Assembly: GCA_037043015.1 (NCBI GenBank)
Contig: CM073321.1
Span: forward strand, 39,700,420-39,764,419
Length of the DNA stretch: 64,000 bases
Direction: 5' to 3'
DNA from: Bryum argenteum
Lineage: Eukaryota; Streptophyta; Bryopsida; Bryales; Bryaceae
In this document: positions 1-11,440 of the stretch, one piece after another
How the letters are laid out: every line of letters starts with the position of its first letter
How positions within the stretch are numbered: position 1 is the stretch's first letter
Notes under the pieces: generated by a model
Told to the model about the DNA's origin: nothing
The model's database searches: none
Seen by the model: the letters and a program-made list of their open reading frames with translations, nothing else
Program-made: the position numbers and the translations under genes

Positions 1-323
1 CAATGTCTTGTAAGTTTTATTTGTCACCGTATCTAATTTTAATTGCTTTTCTATTCACTTATCTTATATCTACAGACTCAAAACTTTCACATCAAGGTTT
101 TCGCACAGATAAAGACGCAATTTGAAAGGAAGTGCTTGAACGGTCTCTAGGGCCAACTTGATATTTTCCCAGATGACAACGACAACCTATCCAATTTCAC
201 CACCAAAGACGATCAAATCTAGCGCCCAGACGGGACTCCATGGCACGGAGCTCGTATGAAGCATTTAGATTTCATCGAGTGCTTTATTGAGTGCTTGACC
301 GATCCGTTCGACATCGTGTTTGA

Positions 324-944
324 TTGGAGTGCCTCGACAGCTTTATGTGTATTATTTTTTCTGTCCATGTTCGTGTATTCTCCAATTTGGTGTTTTCTCT
401 AATATATGTTGAGTTCTTTGAAGGTGCTTCCGTCAAGGCTTGTCAACGAACCAATCGCTATCTAATAGCCGTGGAGAATGATAAGGAGATCTTTGACGTA
501 GTTCTTAAAGCATCTGTAGAACCGAGTCGATGTGGGTCACGGCCAGAACCTTCCAACAACGACTCAACAAGTGAGGAGCCTAGGAAGAAGAAGGCACGCC
601 GTTACATGGGTGGGTTGATTTGAAATTGAATGTATTTATTGTTAAATGAGTGGCATTTGATATTTTTTCCCGAAACTAACTTGAATTTGGTATTTAGTAA
701 CGCAGGATTAGATGAACGTGTTCACCGCCACGCCGATATCGTTTGAAGTTCTCCGGTCTCATTTGCAATACCTTCGTATGCAAAGCGTCTAGCTGAGAGG
801 TTCGTAGCAGCTCCATCGCCTCTCCGGGCGTTAGCCGATGCTCCACCTATTCCTCGCGGCGTTCTTCGCTACCTTGATTTCAAAGCGGACCAATGTGATG
901 AGTCTTTCGACGCTCCCGAAGTTGGCGGAGCTGATTCCAGTTGA
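324..944 (+). pseudogene. Hypothetical gene remnant, two exon-like pieces
   Basis: Two coding-like pieces lie in tandem. The first (324 to about 607) ends in an acidic then basic stretch (SEEPRKKKARR) just before a GTGGGT donor-like site. The second (about 709-944) reads LDERVHRHADIV, one TGA, then a Pro/Ala-rich stretch ending in EVGGADSS and a TGA stop. An acceptor-like TTTAG lies at about 696-700. I do not recognise the product. The internal TGA suggests decay. The gene may start upstream of the window. Confidence 0.3.
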
Positions 945-3648
945 TCTAATATATGGATTGGTATTTTATATTTGGTTTAGTGTTTGGTTTTGGCATTTGA
1001 GCACCTAGTAGCATGTAGCCCTTTTTATTCATAGTGTGGTGTGCTTATGATATGTTTTTGACTCGTTCTCAAGTTTGTAGTATTTATATATACTTCCCGC
1101 ATATTTATTATGTTCTAGTATTTTGCATTAAATGTCACATTTGATTTGAATATTTGCCTTCGTTACATAGTGTCAAAAAAAATTGGTAGTTTAAAAGAGA
1201 GTGCTATGTGTTGTTTTATTGATTCTGAGATTGTACTCTTGTCACAATGTTAATGGAATTGGGGTTGTTATTTTCTATCTCTCTAGCTCGGGATAGCGTC
1301 AAACGCGGGCTCATTGCACGCGAGTGCTCAAACAAGGCCATGGGGATTCGAACCCGGACCACTGCGTTACAACGACATATGTCCAATCAAACCCACCTTG
1401 CATTGTATCAGAAGCAGGCTTGAGCTGATGATTATTCCATGCGCATTAGGGCCATATAAAACCGGCCGAGTATGCTTTCTTTTAAACTTCGAGTATGGAA
1501 TTAAATACTAGTGATTGCTTATGACGCTAGCCCTAATTGTGGAGAGGTTTGAAGAATTTATGCAAATTTATTTTATGTTTGTGTGTATGTAATTGATGAC
1601 GTCAGCCCTAATTTAGTAACTATGTTATAGATATTAAGATTTTTATAAAAAAAAATCCAGGGAATTAGGAGCCGTTATTTTAAGACAATAATTTTGAAAC
1701 ATATTATTTTTTGAATTTTTTTTGGGTAATAGGGTACATTTGTTTCTAAATCTCCCGAAAAAATCCTTGTAAATTTCTCTAATTTCTCACCGCTCTACGC
1801 TCTCCGCTCGCATATGTGTATTCTCCGAGCGAAGACGTGACTCATGACATAGAGGAATGTGGTTCGTTGACATACGAAGTAGATGCGAGAGAGACAGCAT
1901 GGCAAACTCGTGTCTGATTATGGTTGGTCGAATTGTCCAGATTTTTCTTTTAATCCTCTGTGCTGACGTGGAGGAGTTTTGATCGTCCATGTAATACCTG
2001 GTGACATGGCCAATTGTGATTGGTTTAAAATTCTACTTTGGTTCCCTACGAGTCATTCTTTAGTCATATTTTGGTTCTTGAAGGTCATTTCTAAGTCATT
2101 TCTATGTCATTTTGAAGTTGTACTATAGTATGAAGATCAAAACCCTAAAATCTCAGCCCTAGTATAGCGGCGCTGAGAACATTAGGGTTTTCAAGACTGC
2201 CGAAGTACTATTCTTGAAGATTGAGTGCTGAAATTTTTTGGTAGGCTTCATCATTGGCATGTGTATTCTCTCATCTTTGTTTATGTGTTAGGTTGCTAAA
2301 AAGATTACTTCAGGGTTCGTAATCAACATTTGCTTGAACTTCCTATCGCACTTACAAGCAAAAAACAGAAAAAAGGCAAGGAAGGAGATAGACATACCTT
2401 CACAACCATTCTTCTCCACACTCCTTACTCAGAGATGGCATCATAAGTTCATAACACCTACACTCACAAAAAAAAATAAAAATATACATGTCTAATTAGT
2501 AATGTTTGTGTTATTTTCTAACTACTATGAATCAACTATTCTAAACCAAAGGCAATAAGTGCAAGGTAATCAAGAGAAGAGAGGAACTTTAATAAAAAAC
2601 TCAAGAAAAAGAAAGCTTTAGATTAAGAGGAGAGAGAGTAATCTAATCTTGACAAAATGGTACAGGAAAAAGAGAGTCTGAGAGATAATGCGGACCATAA
2701 TATGTGGTGCAGTTAGGGTTAGGGTTTGATAAGTTTGACCACACTAATTTATGACCATTCTGCCTACACTAATTGTTGTAAATTTCAATTTCACATTGAT
2801 TAAAGAGTCTTATCTTAACCTTACGGTCATGTTGAAAGACTAATGCAATTTGTCATCTGTTGGCCCTATTGGATAAGAATAATGATATTTCGAAAAATTG
2901 TATGACTCTAAATTATACACGTCCCATAATATACATCAGGAAGAAATGGAGAATAAATGAGAAATAAAACAAAAAGACACATTTGACTCAATAAACCACC
3001 AGCGGCAATTGCAGGCATCATATGACTGCACCATGACTACGTCTTATCCATGTTTGAAAATATATACGGCAACTAATAAATTAGAAAATAAATCGTGCAG
3101 CCACTCCAAATTCTTAAAATCATAGAACTGTAGTCATCATGGACATATGACTACAAAATCACTCTAAAATTTCCACGTCAACTAAATATTTTTAAATCTA
3201 AAAACCATGTGGAAATATAGACGCCTCGTCGGATTCTTTAAAAAAGAAACCAGAAATACTAAATAGTAAATGACTTCCAAATGACTTCACAAAATCCATG
3301 TCAGTACGAATATACGAAATATATAAACTAATAAAAACAGAAGCGCCGCATGGGTTGCTTGAAAAATACTAAGTCGACTTCTTTACAACACATGACTGCT
3401 AAATGACTAGTATTTTCCACGTCAACAACATAGATAAAAGCCACGAAGGACTGGCGAAAAACTAACTAGTAATGGCTAATACAATGACAGCAAATGACTT
3501 GCAGTGAGCCACGTAGCGTAGAGGGATGAGAAGAGGTGGATGACATTGCGCTTTTACACCTCCTATCATCCGGTGTCCAACGTGACCAGAATTCAGTGAC
3601 AGGAGAATGACATACACGTAATTTCAATGACGGTTAGACATGTCCGTT
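945..3648. other. AT-rich intergenic region, no supported gene
   Basis: No reading frame here looks like protein. Near 1337-1352 the minus strand holds a tRNA-like B box (GGTTCGAATCC) with a CGCAGTGG stretch two bases away. It is not a tRNA gene but could be a trace of a tRNA-derived SINE. Small ATGACT/GTCAT-rich blocks occur at 2040-2110. Confidence 0.5.
2990..3530. repeat. Diverged tandem-like repeat with ATGACT and CCACGTCAAC blocks
   Basis: A pattern of ATGACT(A/G) words followed by CCACGTCAAC or CCATGTCAG recurs about every 100 bases (near 3020, 3145-3185, 3270-3305, 3390-3425 and 3483-3515). Spacing and sequence are irregular, so this is an old, degraded array. Confidence 0.4.
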
Positions 3649-4640
3649 TCATTCCGTAGTCATAGGTACCAAGGTAGTCATTAGTTTGCCGGTCACAAAA
3701 ATACCGATTTTAGTAGTGAAAGTGCAGCCAAATCTCGTCAGGATCGCCTCATAGAGGAATTTGGCTTTCTCTTGGGCAGTGTTGCCGCGTAGTGCTCGGG
3801 CTTCGAACCACTTGGTGGCATAGTTGGTTGCCACGAGGATGTAAAGACATCCTATATTTCTGGTCTTCACCAGCGGTCCTATGAATTTCATGAATGGTTG
3901 GGCTAGGAGTTGTGTGACCAATTTTTTTGATACCGACTTGGTGAGACCATCCGACATCTGGCAGTCGGGACATGACTGACACTACTGCTGCGTGTCTCAG
4001 TAGAGTGTCGGCCACAAGTAGCGTGCATCCAAGATCTTTTGTACTGTGATGTCGGTTGAGAAATGTCCTCCAGCATTGCCCTTGTGAAGTTTCCGCATGA
4101 TGGCTGTTGGTTGGGTACCAACGAGTACCTGTTGGGGCCGGTTATCTTTACCCAGTCGATAGAGTCAGTCGTGATTGAGCTGAAAAGGGATTGCCTTGAG
4201 AGCCATTCGTCTCCTGGGCTTCTTGGTCATGTTGGCTGGAAACGTACTCAACTTTAGGTAGTCGACTATTGGGACTATCTAGTCGGGTTCGGCCTTAAAT
4301 AGGTGGGTGATGCTCGGGTGGTCAGGTATACTGACTGATGCTTCCGCCCCTTTGTTTCTTGACAGGGCGTGGGCAACTCCATGTGTCTTTCTAGGTTTAT
4401 AAACCACGGAAAAATCAAATTCCAAGAACAATAGAAGTCATTGTGTCAGTCACCTCAACACTACTAGGTACTCTAGGGCAAGGTGGTCGACATAGAACAC
4501 AAATCTATTACCGAGCGAATAATGTCGGTACTTGTTGATGGCGTAAACCATGGCTAGAGCCTCCTTCTCGGTTGCCGTGTAATTCTTCTGAATATTATTG
4601 AAATGGTCTTACTCGTTTGTCTGAAAATTGGTGGATATTC
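3649..4640 (-). mobile_element. Ty3/gypsy pol fragment: RNase H, zinc finger, integrase
   Basis: The minus strand gives parts of a Ty3/gypsy polyprotein in the expected order. At about 4463-4600 is the RNase H segment (EKEALAMVYAINKYRHY, then FYVDHLAL). At about 3960-4090 is the integrase H2C2 zinc-binding region (GHFSTDITVQKILDARYLW, then CQSCPDCQMSDG), broken by one TGA and one TAG. At 3649-3930 is the integrase core start (KFIGPLVKTRN, YILVATNYATKWFEA, FLYEAILTRFG). Stops, frame changes and missing sequence between RNase H and integrase show a dead copy. No LTRs were found. Confidence 0.8.
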
Positions 4641-5168
4641 TCAAAAACAAAATCACTTGTGATAAAAATGCAGACCATTATCTCAATAAAACCATTGCCA
4701 AATAATCATTAATTAAATAAGAATCATCGCTCGGGTCATACCCTATAACGGTTAAAACTGTCCCGATGCCCCTGTATGGCATACAATATGTACCATAGTA
4801 TATGTTATTCAAAATATATTAGTATACAAAATACGTTCTACGATGCCAATACTCGTATGGTTTTGGGTTTGATTGTGTAGGACAGGATGTGAGTGGGCGG
4901 TGTCGGATCAAGCGTCGGTGTAGATGGGAGAGATTTGTGTGGGATGAAGTGTTGGTGAGTACATATTGTGTAATCCGGTACTAATGAGCGCGTGATGGCC
5001 GAGACGGGATGGCCCATGGTTCGTCAAAGCTTAATGCAAAAGACATGATTGCTCAAGGTTTGTGTGAGTGTAATGGGTGGGACGGGATGGCTTGAGCGTC
5101 GGTGTAAGCCGGTATTGATGAGAGCGTGATGGAGTGATTTTCAAATAGATTCTTGGTTAGGCCAAATT
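4641..5168. other. Intergenic stretch with short GC repeats
   Basis: No gene is supported. GGGACGGGATGG, GATGGCCGAGACGGGATGG and AGCGTCGGTGTA recur at about 4911-4926, 4995-5012 and 5080-5115, so part of this looks like a degraded repeat. Confidence 0.4.
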
Positions 5169-5640
5169 TCATGAGTTTACAAATACTCGTACCGAAGATG
5201 AAATAGGCTTCCCAACAACTCGGGTATAGTCTCCTTCTAAGGAGAGTCCCACACAGGCGATTGTTGTTCGCAAAGGATCATTTAGCTTCACGGGAGCTAA
5301 ATTGCAAGGTACACCAACGTCCGTAGAATGAATTGGGGTGTCAGTAATCCGTGCCACGGTGCCTGTCGTCATAGCCGGGATGTTATCACGTGAAGTTGCC
5401 ACAATTCAATTCGGTAGATTGACGTAACTATCAACGAAACCATCATCATCATCATCCATGACGTCTTTGGTGTAATCCACAGTAGATGCGTCATCTCAAG
5501 CAGGATATATGTATCGCCCTCGTTGCAACTCCGAGAGTGTCCTTGACCCCTCACTATTGTAAGAGGGATCTGACATCGTAGAGGGACCCATTGGGGGAAT
5601 ATCATCCAGGGAGGCATTTTGTTGTCCATCGCTGAAAATC
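5169..5640 (-). pseudogene. C-terminal tail exon of split gene set C
   Basis: Reading the minus strand from about 5635 gives an acidic, Ser/Pro-rich stretch including MDDDDDGFVDSYVNLPN, then IVATSRDNIPAMTTGTV and on to a stop at 5169. Two in-frame TGA codons interrupt it without a frameshift. Its place, downstream of the HAD-like piece on the same strand, matches the tail exon of set A at 24.0-24.3 kb, although the sequences are too simple to align with confidence. The product is unknown. Confidence 0.35.
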
Positions 5641-5828
5641 TGAATATCATAAAAACAAACACTAAGTCTTTAAAAGGCATTCTAATGGTAGACTCACCGG
5701 AACAATGGAAAGTGACAATTCGCAAATCCTCGACTACAAAATGGTGATAATCTGACCAGACATTAGAACACTAAATCAAGCAAAAAGCAAAAAAAACAAA
5801 TTTAAACCAATATCGTAAATGAAAGTAA

Positions 5829-6480
5829 TCACGACATAGTTTTTCCATTTAGTAGGAGCAGGTTCCACACATAGGGCAAATTCCGAGACATAATGCCGTA
5901 CAACTCGGAGTCCTTGGACAAGTCATTGTGAGAGGGTCTACTAGTCATAACTTGACGGAAGTTCTGCGGACCTCTCAAATGTTCGGCAAAACAAAACTCG
6001 TGGATTAATTTCAGTGGATAAGATTCTGAGGGTGCACCCAAATGTGAATGGACCCAAGGATCAGGAAAGAGAGTGTTCAGTGGAGGAACAGCGATACAAG
6101 CCGCAGGATTGCTATCGACCATAATAAAGTTTTGGGCGTTTAAATTAGCATCCCTTCTAGTGAAGAGACGTCGACGTGGATATTTAAGTAAGAGAGGATT
6201 AGTCGTGCGAGGGTACATGGCCTTCGTGTAATTCTTCAGCAAGAGACCATTGCACGAGTTTGAGGCAAATATAAATTGAAGAACGACAACAGTTATAGAG
6301 AAAAGGAAGGTGCAGAGACCGTCGACTACTTCAGGTTGAAGGGTACTCCAAACGTGGATGTGGCAGAAACGGTCTTACACATTAAGAAAGGGGTCAATCC
6401 AGGACGACATTATACTACCGTGTCAGCAACTACGGTGGGGATAGTGGAGGATAGAACAGGAGGGTGTATGGGATCGGGAA
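5829..6480 (-). pseudogene. NIF/FCP1-like HAD domain remnant (set C)
   Basis: The minus strand encodes a partial HAD-superfamily domain of the NLI-interacting-factor type. FIFASNSCNGLL near 6240-6280 sits where motif II is expected. NFIMVDSNPAACIAV near 6090-6140 resembles motif III (hhhDDSP). The following VPPLNTLFPDPWVHSHLG matches the post-motif-III stretch seen in the D and A copies. Motif I with the nucleophilic Asp was not found. It lies downstream of the methyltransferase-like region on the same strand, as in A and D. Family members dephosphorylate proteins such as the RNA polymerase II tail. Activity here is unlikely. Confidence 0.5.
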
Positions 6481-6768
6481 AAATAAGGTATTGAGATGGG
6501 GCCTGAGATATAGGGGTAGTGGAACAAAGAACGCTGTTCAACTCCAACACCACATTCAACCACTAGGGCATGGACCGGTGTCCATTGAGTGATGGCACAG
6601 GCGGTAGGGGTTGACCGAGGGATGTAGGGAAAGTCAAGACCTACTTGCCGTCTTCAATGTCGGACTCCTGTAAAACAAGGAGCACCGGCTTTAAGATTAT
6701 CACAAAATCAAACATCATACAAGCAGAGCAATAATATGAGCAGATGCTCATCAACCAGTCAAACAGAT

Positions 6769-6791
6769 ATTTAGGTCGACCCGAGCTAAAG
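6769..6791. repeat. Decayed alpha-prime palindrome in set C
   Basis: TTTAGGTCGACCCGAGCTAAA is a damaged relative of the palindromes in the B intron (50308-50418): outer arms TTTAG and CTAAA, a GGTCG/CGAGC interior and a three-base centre. It lies between coding pieces of set C. A second relic lies at about 9459-9480, in the intron at 9409-9572. The shared motif type links C to B. Confidence 0.5.
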
Positions 6792-6920
6792 AAGTTTTGC
6801 TACAATTGATAAGAAGCTCACCGTGGGATTGGTCGCGGGTACTGAGTTAGGTATGTCGTTCGTAGAGTCAAGGGGAATTGGGACACCCTGAAGCGTTGTC
6901 TCTACATCTTCCTGCAAGTC

Positions 6921-7604
6921 TTAAACACCCTCGGGAACCTCATGCGCGGAGGTCGCACCTATCGAAACGGGGGTCACCAAGAGTGTGGAAGCACCGTCAA
7001 GAACATCTTCATCCGCTCGTCCGTGGTTGCTGGCTTCGTAGTCCACGTTGTCGTTTCGGTGGTCTGGCGCCTCGAGCGGATGAACGCCATCGTTCTCTTC
7101 CTGATTGGTGATATCAGCTTCCGAAGGAGATCCTCCACTAATAATCTCCTCAATAACAACGTCGGGTACTGAGGTAGACGGAGCAGGAAGAATGAAGGCA
7201 GGAACTGAAGGAATCAAAGATGCTGAGCGTTTGGGTGGAGTTTGAGTGGTGGAAGTCGAAGGCCTACATATAGCCAATGTAGGCTGATTGACGGGGTTGA
7301 AGGAGGCAAGGGGAAGAGCCACTTGTGCTATTCGAGTCATCAATATCCTCAAATTGCTCAAATCGCCCAAAACTCTCGAATTTAAAGTCTCCAAACTCGA
7401 GAACTTGGATTCGACTTTGAGTTGATCCAATCGCCATTGCTCCTCTAACCTAGCAAGATCTGCAAGTCTTTGCGCCTCCCGTCTTATAATTGCGGCTTCT
7501 TCTTCAGCTCGTTTGGCGGCCCTTCTCTCTTCCTTTTCCTTTTGACGCTGTGCACGCTTGGCATCCTTCGAGAGTGGAACGGGAATGTTCGACTCAATCT
7601 TCAC
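6921..7604 (-). CDS. Coiled-coil and Ser/Thr-rich linker of set C
   Basis: An open frame of about 227 codons. The first third is highly charged and heptad-like (KRAQRQKEKEERRAAKRAEEE), predicting a coiled coil. The rest is Pro/Ser/Thr-rich and then acidic. It lies between the Gly/Arg-rich piece and the HAD-like piece on the same strand, so it is probably an internal exon of one long gene rather than a separate protein. Set A has an equivalent Glu/Arg-rich linker at 25.9-26.4 kb. No catalytic motif is visible. Confidence 0.45.
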   Translation of the reverse strand: MKIESNIPVPLSKDAKRAQRQKEKEERRAAKRAEEEAAIIRREAQRLADLARLEEQWRLDQLKVESKFSSLETLNSRVLGDLSNLRILMTRIAQVALPLASFNPVNQPTLAICRPSTSTTQTPPKRSASLIPSVPAFILPAPSTSVPDVVIEEIISGGSPSEADITNQEENDGVHPLEAPDHRNDNVDYEASNHGRADEDVLDGASTLLVTPVSIGATSAHEVPEGV

Positions 7605-7970
7605 TTACGGTTGTGAAGGTTGACCCTCCCATTGCGGACCCAGACCAAGATTAATGAGCGGATCGATAGCCCCCTTTGCTGGCGTCGGGGAATCCGGCTC
7701 ACCCGAGAATTCAAAAAATGTAGTCTCCACCTTCTCATCAGGGTCGTCTGCGAGAGTATTCCAAACACCCTTCTTCAACAAAAGAAGGTATTGTCTGCTT
7801 ACAGGGGCAGGAGCAGGTAATGGGAGTACAGGAGACGGCGGAGGCGGGAATGATTCTCTTGCAAGTGGCGCAGGCGGCGATGGCTCTATTGTAAGTGGCC
7901 GGGGCGCCGATGGCTCTCTTGCAAGTGTCAGAGGCGGCGTTAATTCCCTTTGTACTGCTCATTCCGACGA

Positions 7971-9408
7971 TTAGGCTTGCAAAAGAGCCAGGGAGGAAAC
8001 GACATCATCGCCCAAATTCATGGGAGAGGGATCAATATTGTTATCCTCGTCAGACCCTCCAGTACCCTCTTCGGCACCCTCTTTGGCGTTCTCTTTGTCA
8101 GAACTATCAGAAGTACCCGCATCTCTGGGCAATCTCTCTTGCCCGAGAACGACCTCCTCATCCGACTCAGACCCGAAAACATCGTTTGTAGCCTTCGTGC
8201 GGGTCTCTCGACGATGATCAGAGTTCTCTTCTTCAATATCATCGTCCTCGCTATGAGTTTCGGGGAGGCCCGTGGAGGCAAGAGTCTCTTCAAGGAGTGT
8301 AGGGGGATTAAGCTCGAGTCGTGCTAAATCCCCACCGCATGCCAAGGAGCCGCGACGATCGACCAATGGATGAACTTCATCAACGTCGTCATCGACAGAT
8401 AGATTAATCAGCATATTCCTCTGAACAGGATCGATGCTCTGTAAAGGCTCAATGCTTGAAGCCCGCACGCCAGAAGGCCCACGAGATGCACGACCACGAC
8501 CACGACCACGCCCACCACGACCACGACCATCAAATGAACGAGCGCCACCACGACCGGGAACAGCGGATGAAGGACCGCCTTCACCGCCACCAGACGACGG
8601 ATTACTACCACAAGCACGGCTACCAGAAGATGAATTACTACCTCGAGCACGGCCACCAGACGATGGACGACTATTGAGATTCAATAGAGGGAGAGAGAGA
8701 ATACAACACACTCAAAGCTTACAAGTAGTAGAGCAAAGAATGCTTGAATGAGATACTCACTCATTCCAAACACTTACTTATATATCCAAGTGAAGGCACT
8801 AGGTGCTACAACAAAGATAAGGTTTGAGTGATCAAGATCACTCTACAAAGGATAGACCACTAGAGGACCTTCTCTCTCTACGTACGATAAGGCTCTAGTG
8901 GTCCATCCTTCTCTACACACGATAAGGCTCTTGTAGAGAAGCCCTCTCCATATACGATAAGACTCTATTCATCCAACCCTCTCCACATACTCTAATCAAC
9001 TCTAGTTACCCTTAGTAACTACGAGCAATTTATTCTTCAACAACGACCACCACAAGCAAGACCAGCAGTCGACGGATCGCCACCACCAGCATACGATGGT
9101 TCACCACCACAAGCCACAGTAGCAGAGGATGCATCACCACGACGAGCACGACCACTAGACGACGATGCATCACCACGACGAGCACGACCACTAGACGACG
9201 ATGCCTCACCACAACCACGACGAGCAGATCCGGTAAACCGAGCCTCACGCGAGCACCCAGGCCTTGGACCATGAACTCAATCTGGATTCATATAGGCGTC
9301 CATACAAAAGTCTTTGGGATCGAGATTAAAACTACTTTCTCGGACGGCTATGTACTTCTCCAACGCATCTTCGTCCTCGTTGACAATATGAGTCTGAAGA
9401 TTAAGCAT
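7971..9408 (-). pseudogene. Gly/Arg/Ser-rich linker of set C, split by a solo LTR
   Basis: The exon begins at 9408 after a TTTTATTTTGCAG acceptor and starts MLNLQTHIVNEDEDALEKY, then LDPKDFCMDAY. This matches set A at 26.78 kb (MLSLDAYAIFDAEDRED, then LDPTDFSVNGY) at the same intron position. A TGA follows. Then come Arg/Gly/Ser repeats (GRARRGDASSSS type), an LTR insertion at 8672-9042, resumption with GGRARGSNSSSG and RGRGGRGRGRGR, and an acidic tail ending at 7971. The RG-rich composition is typical of nucleic-acid-binding tails. The function is unknown. Confidence 0.55.
8672..9042 (-). mobile_element. Solo LTR with 5-bp target duplication
   Basis: A 371-bp insert splits the Gly/Arg-rich repeats of set C. 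ACGAC occurs on both sides (8667-8671 and 9043-9047), as expected for a 5-bp target duplication. On the minus strand the insert starts TGTTGAAG, has a TATA-like GGATATATAAGTAAG, and ends TCTCAATA, so the last base pair differs from the canonical CA. Several GATAAGGCTCT-type repeats lie inside. This is best read as a solo LTR of a copia-like element. Confidence 0.7.
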
Positions 9409-9572
9409 CTGCAAAATAAAAACACAAAGTTAGTCAAGTAAGAAGAACACCAAGTGAAACTTTAGATTGAGCCGAGCGAAATTGACAAGTAGAACGGAGG
9501 AGCAGATGGGAACTTGACAAAAAGACAATTAGGTGGCATCAACCTAAACGCCCAAATGAATGTCAAACTTAC

Positions 9573-10819
9573 AATTCCTGCAAGCATGGCCTTTGTTCCT
9601 GCCATAATCAATAGAAATCTGTTTCCTGGAACTGTAAACATTCGCAGTACGCAAATGTTAAACTCCAAGCGCAACTCGTTATGGTTGTCGATGCTAACAT
9701 CGAACTCCCTGTAAGCTCCTGGTTTTTGATACAGGGGCAACTTCGGGGCATAGAATGTCTCCGAAATTTCATCGAATAGCTCGGATACCTGGTGGGTTCT
9801 CTTTATAAGAAACAAGAGTGGAATGAGGTGTTTGTCCACGACCTTTCCCTCCAAGATACCGTTGAGGCGCTCATTGTTCGCAGGAGCGTAGTGGACAGTC
9901 TTCGACTTGTACAAATCCTTACACGTGTTGAAATACACGACGGCCTGGCAATGCCGATCAGTAGTCTCCGTAATAATAAGCCAGACGTCAGGATTCTTTA
10001 TGGAGGGGTCGAACACCGAATCCTTCCAAGCATTCAGGAAGTCATTGAAGTAGACATTCGAAGTATCGTCCACTCTACTACTATAGCCCGGGACGCATCT
10101 GAGGTCGATAATGCCCAACGCGGACCTTCCATCGTCCCAAGTATACCCATTATCTCAGCCAGCGAATTGAAACGTCTCAGCATCAAACATTCGTGTGCGA
10201 ATTTCCGGACTTGGCAGCGAAAAATCCCCTTTCACTTCCAAAAATTTCTTGAACAACTGCACAGCGTACTCGGAGATCTCCTCCAAACTCTTGTTCTTCG
10301 TCTTCTTCTAGCGGTAGTTGCTGAAGAACATGTTTCCGAGCACGGAAAGGAGCATCGACATGGTCTGTCGATTGACGTTGTATTCGTACTTGAAAAGGTT
10401 CCACTTTTCAACCACAAACTTATCGGCACTCTCGAATAACCCCAGTGTTGGCTTGATGTTGTGGAGCTCTCTTGCAACACATTTCTTCCTCTTGCGCTTT
10501 TCCAGCCACACCCTTCGAGTTGATCGACAAGCACTCCCAGTAGTTCAAGCTTCGGTTTCTTCAAGAACACCTTGGAATACGGTAGGTCCCGATTCGGAGT
10601 CTTATTCAGAAGATGAAGCGCTAGTGTCTTGAAGTCGTGCTCCTCCAATCCAGACATTTGCCTGAAGGTATCGCGAGCCAAGAAGGCATCCTTGGATTTC
10701 GACTCCTAGTCAGGAGCCCGGTTGAAAGGCTCGCAAGTGTCGGGGTCGATCAACTTTCCCATTCCGTTTGCAATGATAACGGTGGACCACAGCGGGTATA
10801 CGTCTTCAGAAGCGGTGAT
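9573..10819 (-). pseudogene. Methyltransferase-like half of a ParB-MTase gene (set C)
   Basis: The frame starts exactly at the terminal-repeat junction (ITASEDVYPLW, then GKLIDPDTCEPF) and matches set A from IITFPDDLWNLW onward. Further on are LGIIDLRCVPGYSS, NVYFNDFLNAWK, NPDVWLIITETTD, YAPKLPLYQKPG and VLRMFTVPGNRFLLIMAG, then a GTAAGT donor at 9572. The order recalls beta-class N6/N4 methyltransferases, where a motif IV region precedes a C-terminal SAM-binding motif, but DPPY and FxGxG are not intact. One TAG lies near 10710 and a frameshift near 10510. TAG at 10308 and a TGA near 10160 then interrupt without shifting the frame. Upstream coding sequence is missing here and resumes in B at 48.7-50.57 kb. 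Confidence 0.5.
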
Positions 10820-10849
10820 GCATTATTTAACTAAATATGGACAATCCAG

Positions 10850-11440
10850 AGTCCAGGAATAACCAAGAGCCATAATATATACATCAACTAGAAATCCTGC
10901 GAGTGAGAGCACGAACCGGTGGATCACCCCATGTAATGGGATTGAACGACTTTGCGCTCACTAAACCTTGGAACCCTAAATCACAATTTTTCAATATCTG
11001 AAATTTATATATGCAGTATGGTCACAAAGATCTCCTAGCACAGACATTGATCTCTCAAATACTTGAAGAAATGTGAAATAATATCATAAAGGTAATCATG
11101 TAACATTGTGAGACTCATGGGTTGATCCACCGATGATTGATGCTACGGGGAGACAGTGTCGCGAAGAAGAGATAGTCGATAAGAGCGAGACGGTAATGAA
11201 GTGAGGTTGCTTATTGTTTGTGTGAAAGTGTAAAATGGTACGAGACTTTTCCTTGCCAGGAGATGCCATCAGAAAAGGATATTATGAGGATTTTAAAATC
11301 TGTAAGTAGGTAGTGTTGTGGTTTGAATACTGTCATTGGCCTCTTTTGCAATTTTTGATTTATGTTTTAGTCTCCCTATTCTGATTATGCACAATGAACA
11401 AAGCCTGAGCTACTGCGGCCCGGAGCGTCAATGAGGCGAG
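10850..11440. other. Element end, no gene
   Basis: Between the terminal repeat and the first beta palindrome I see no coding sequence and no clear repeat. A and T dominate. Confidence 0.5.

Noticed and set aside
1314..1511. tRNA gene on the minus strand (GGTTCGAATCC)
   Set aside because: A B box is present but no cloverleaf can be drawn, and the A-box-like CGCAGTGG lies only two bases from it. At most a SINE trace.
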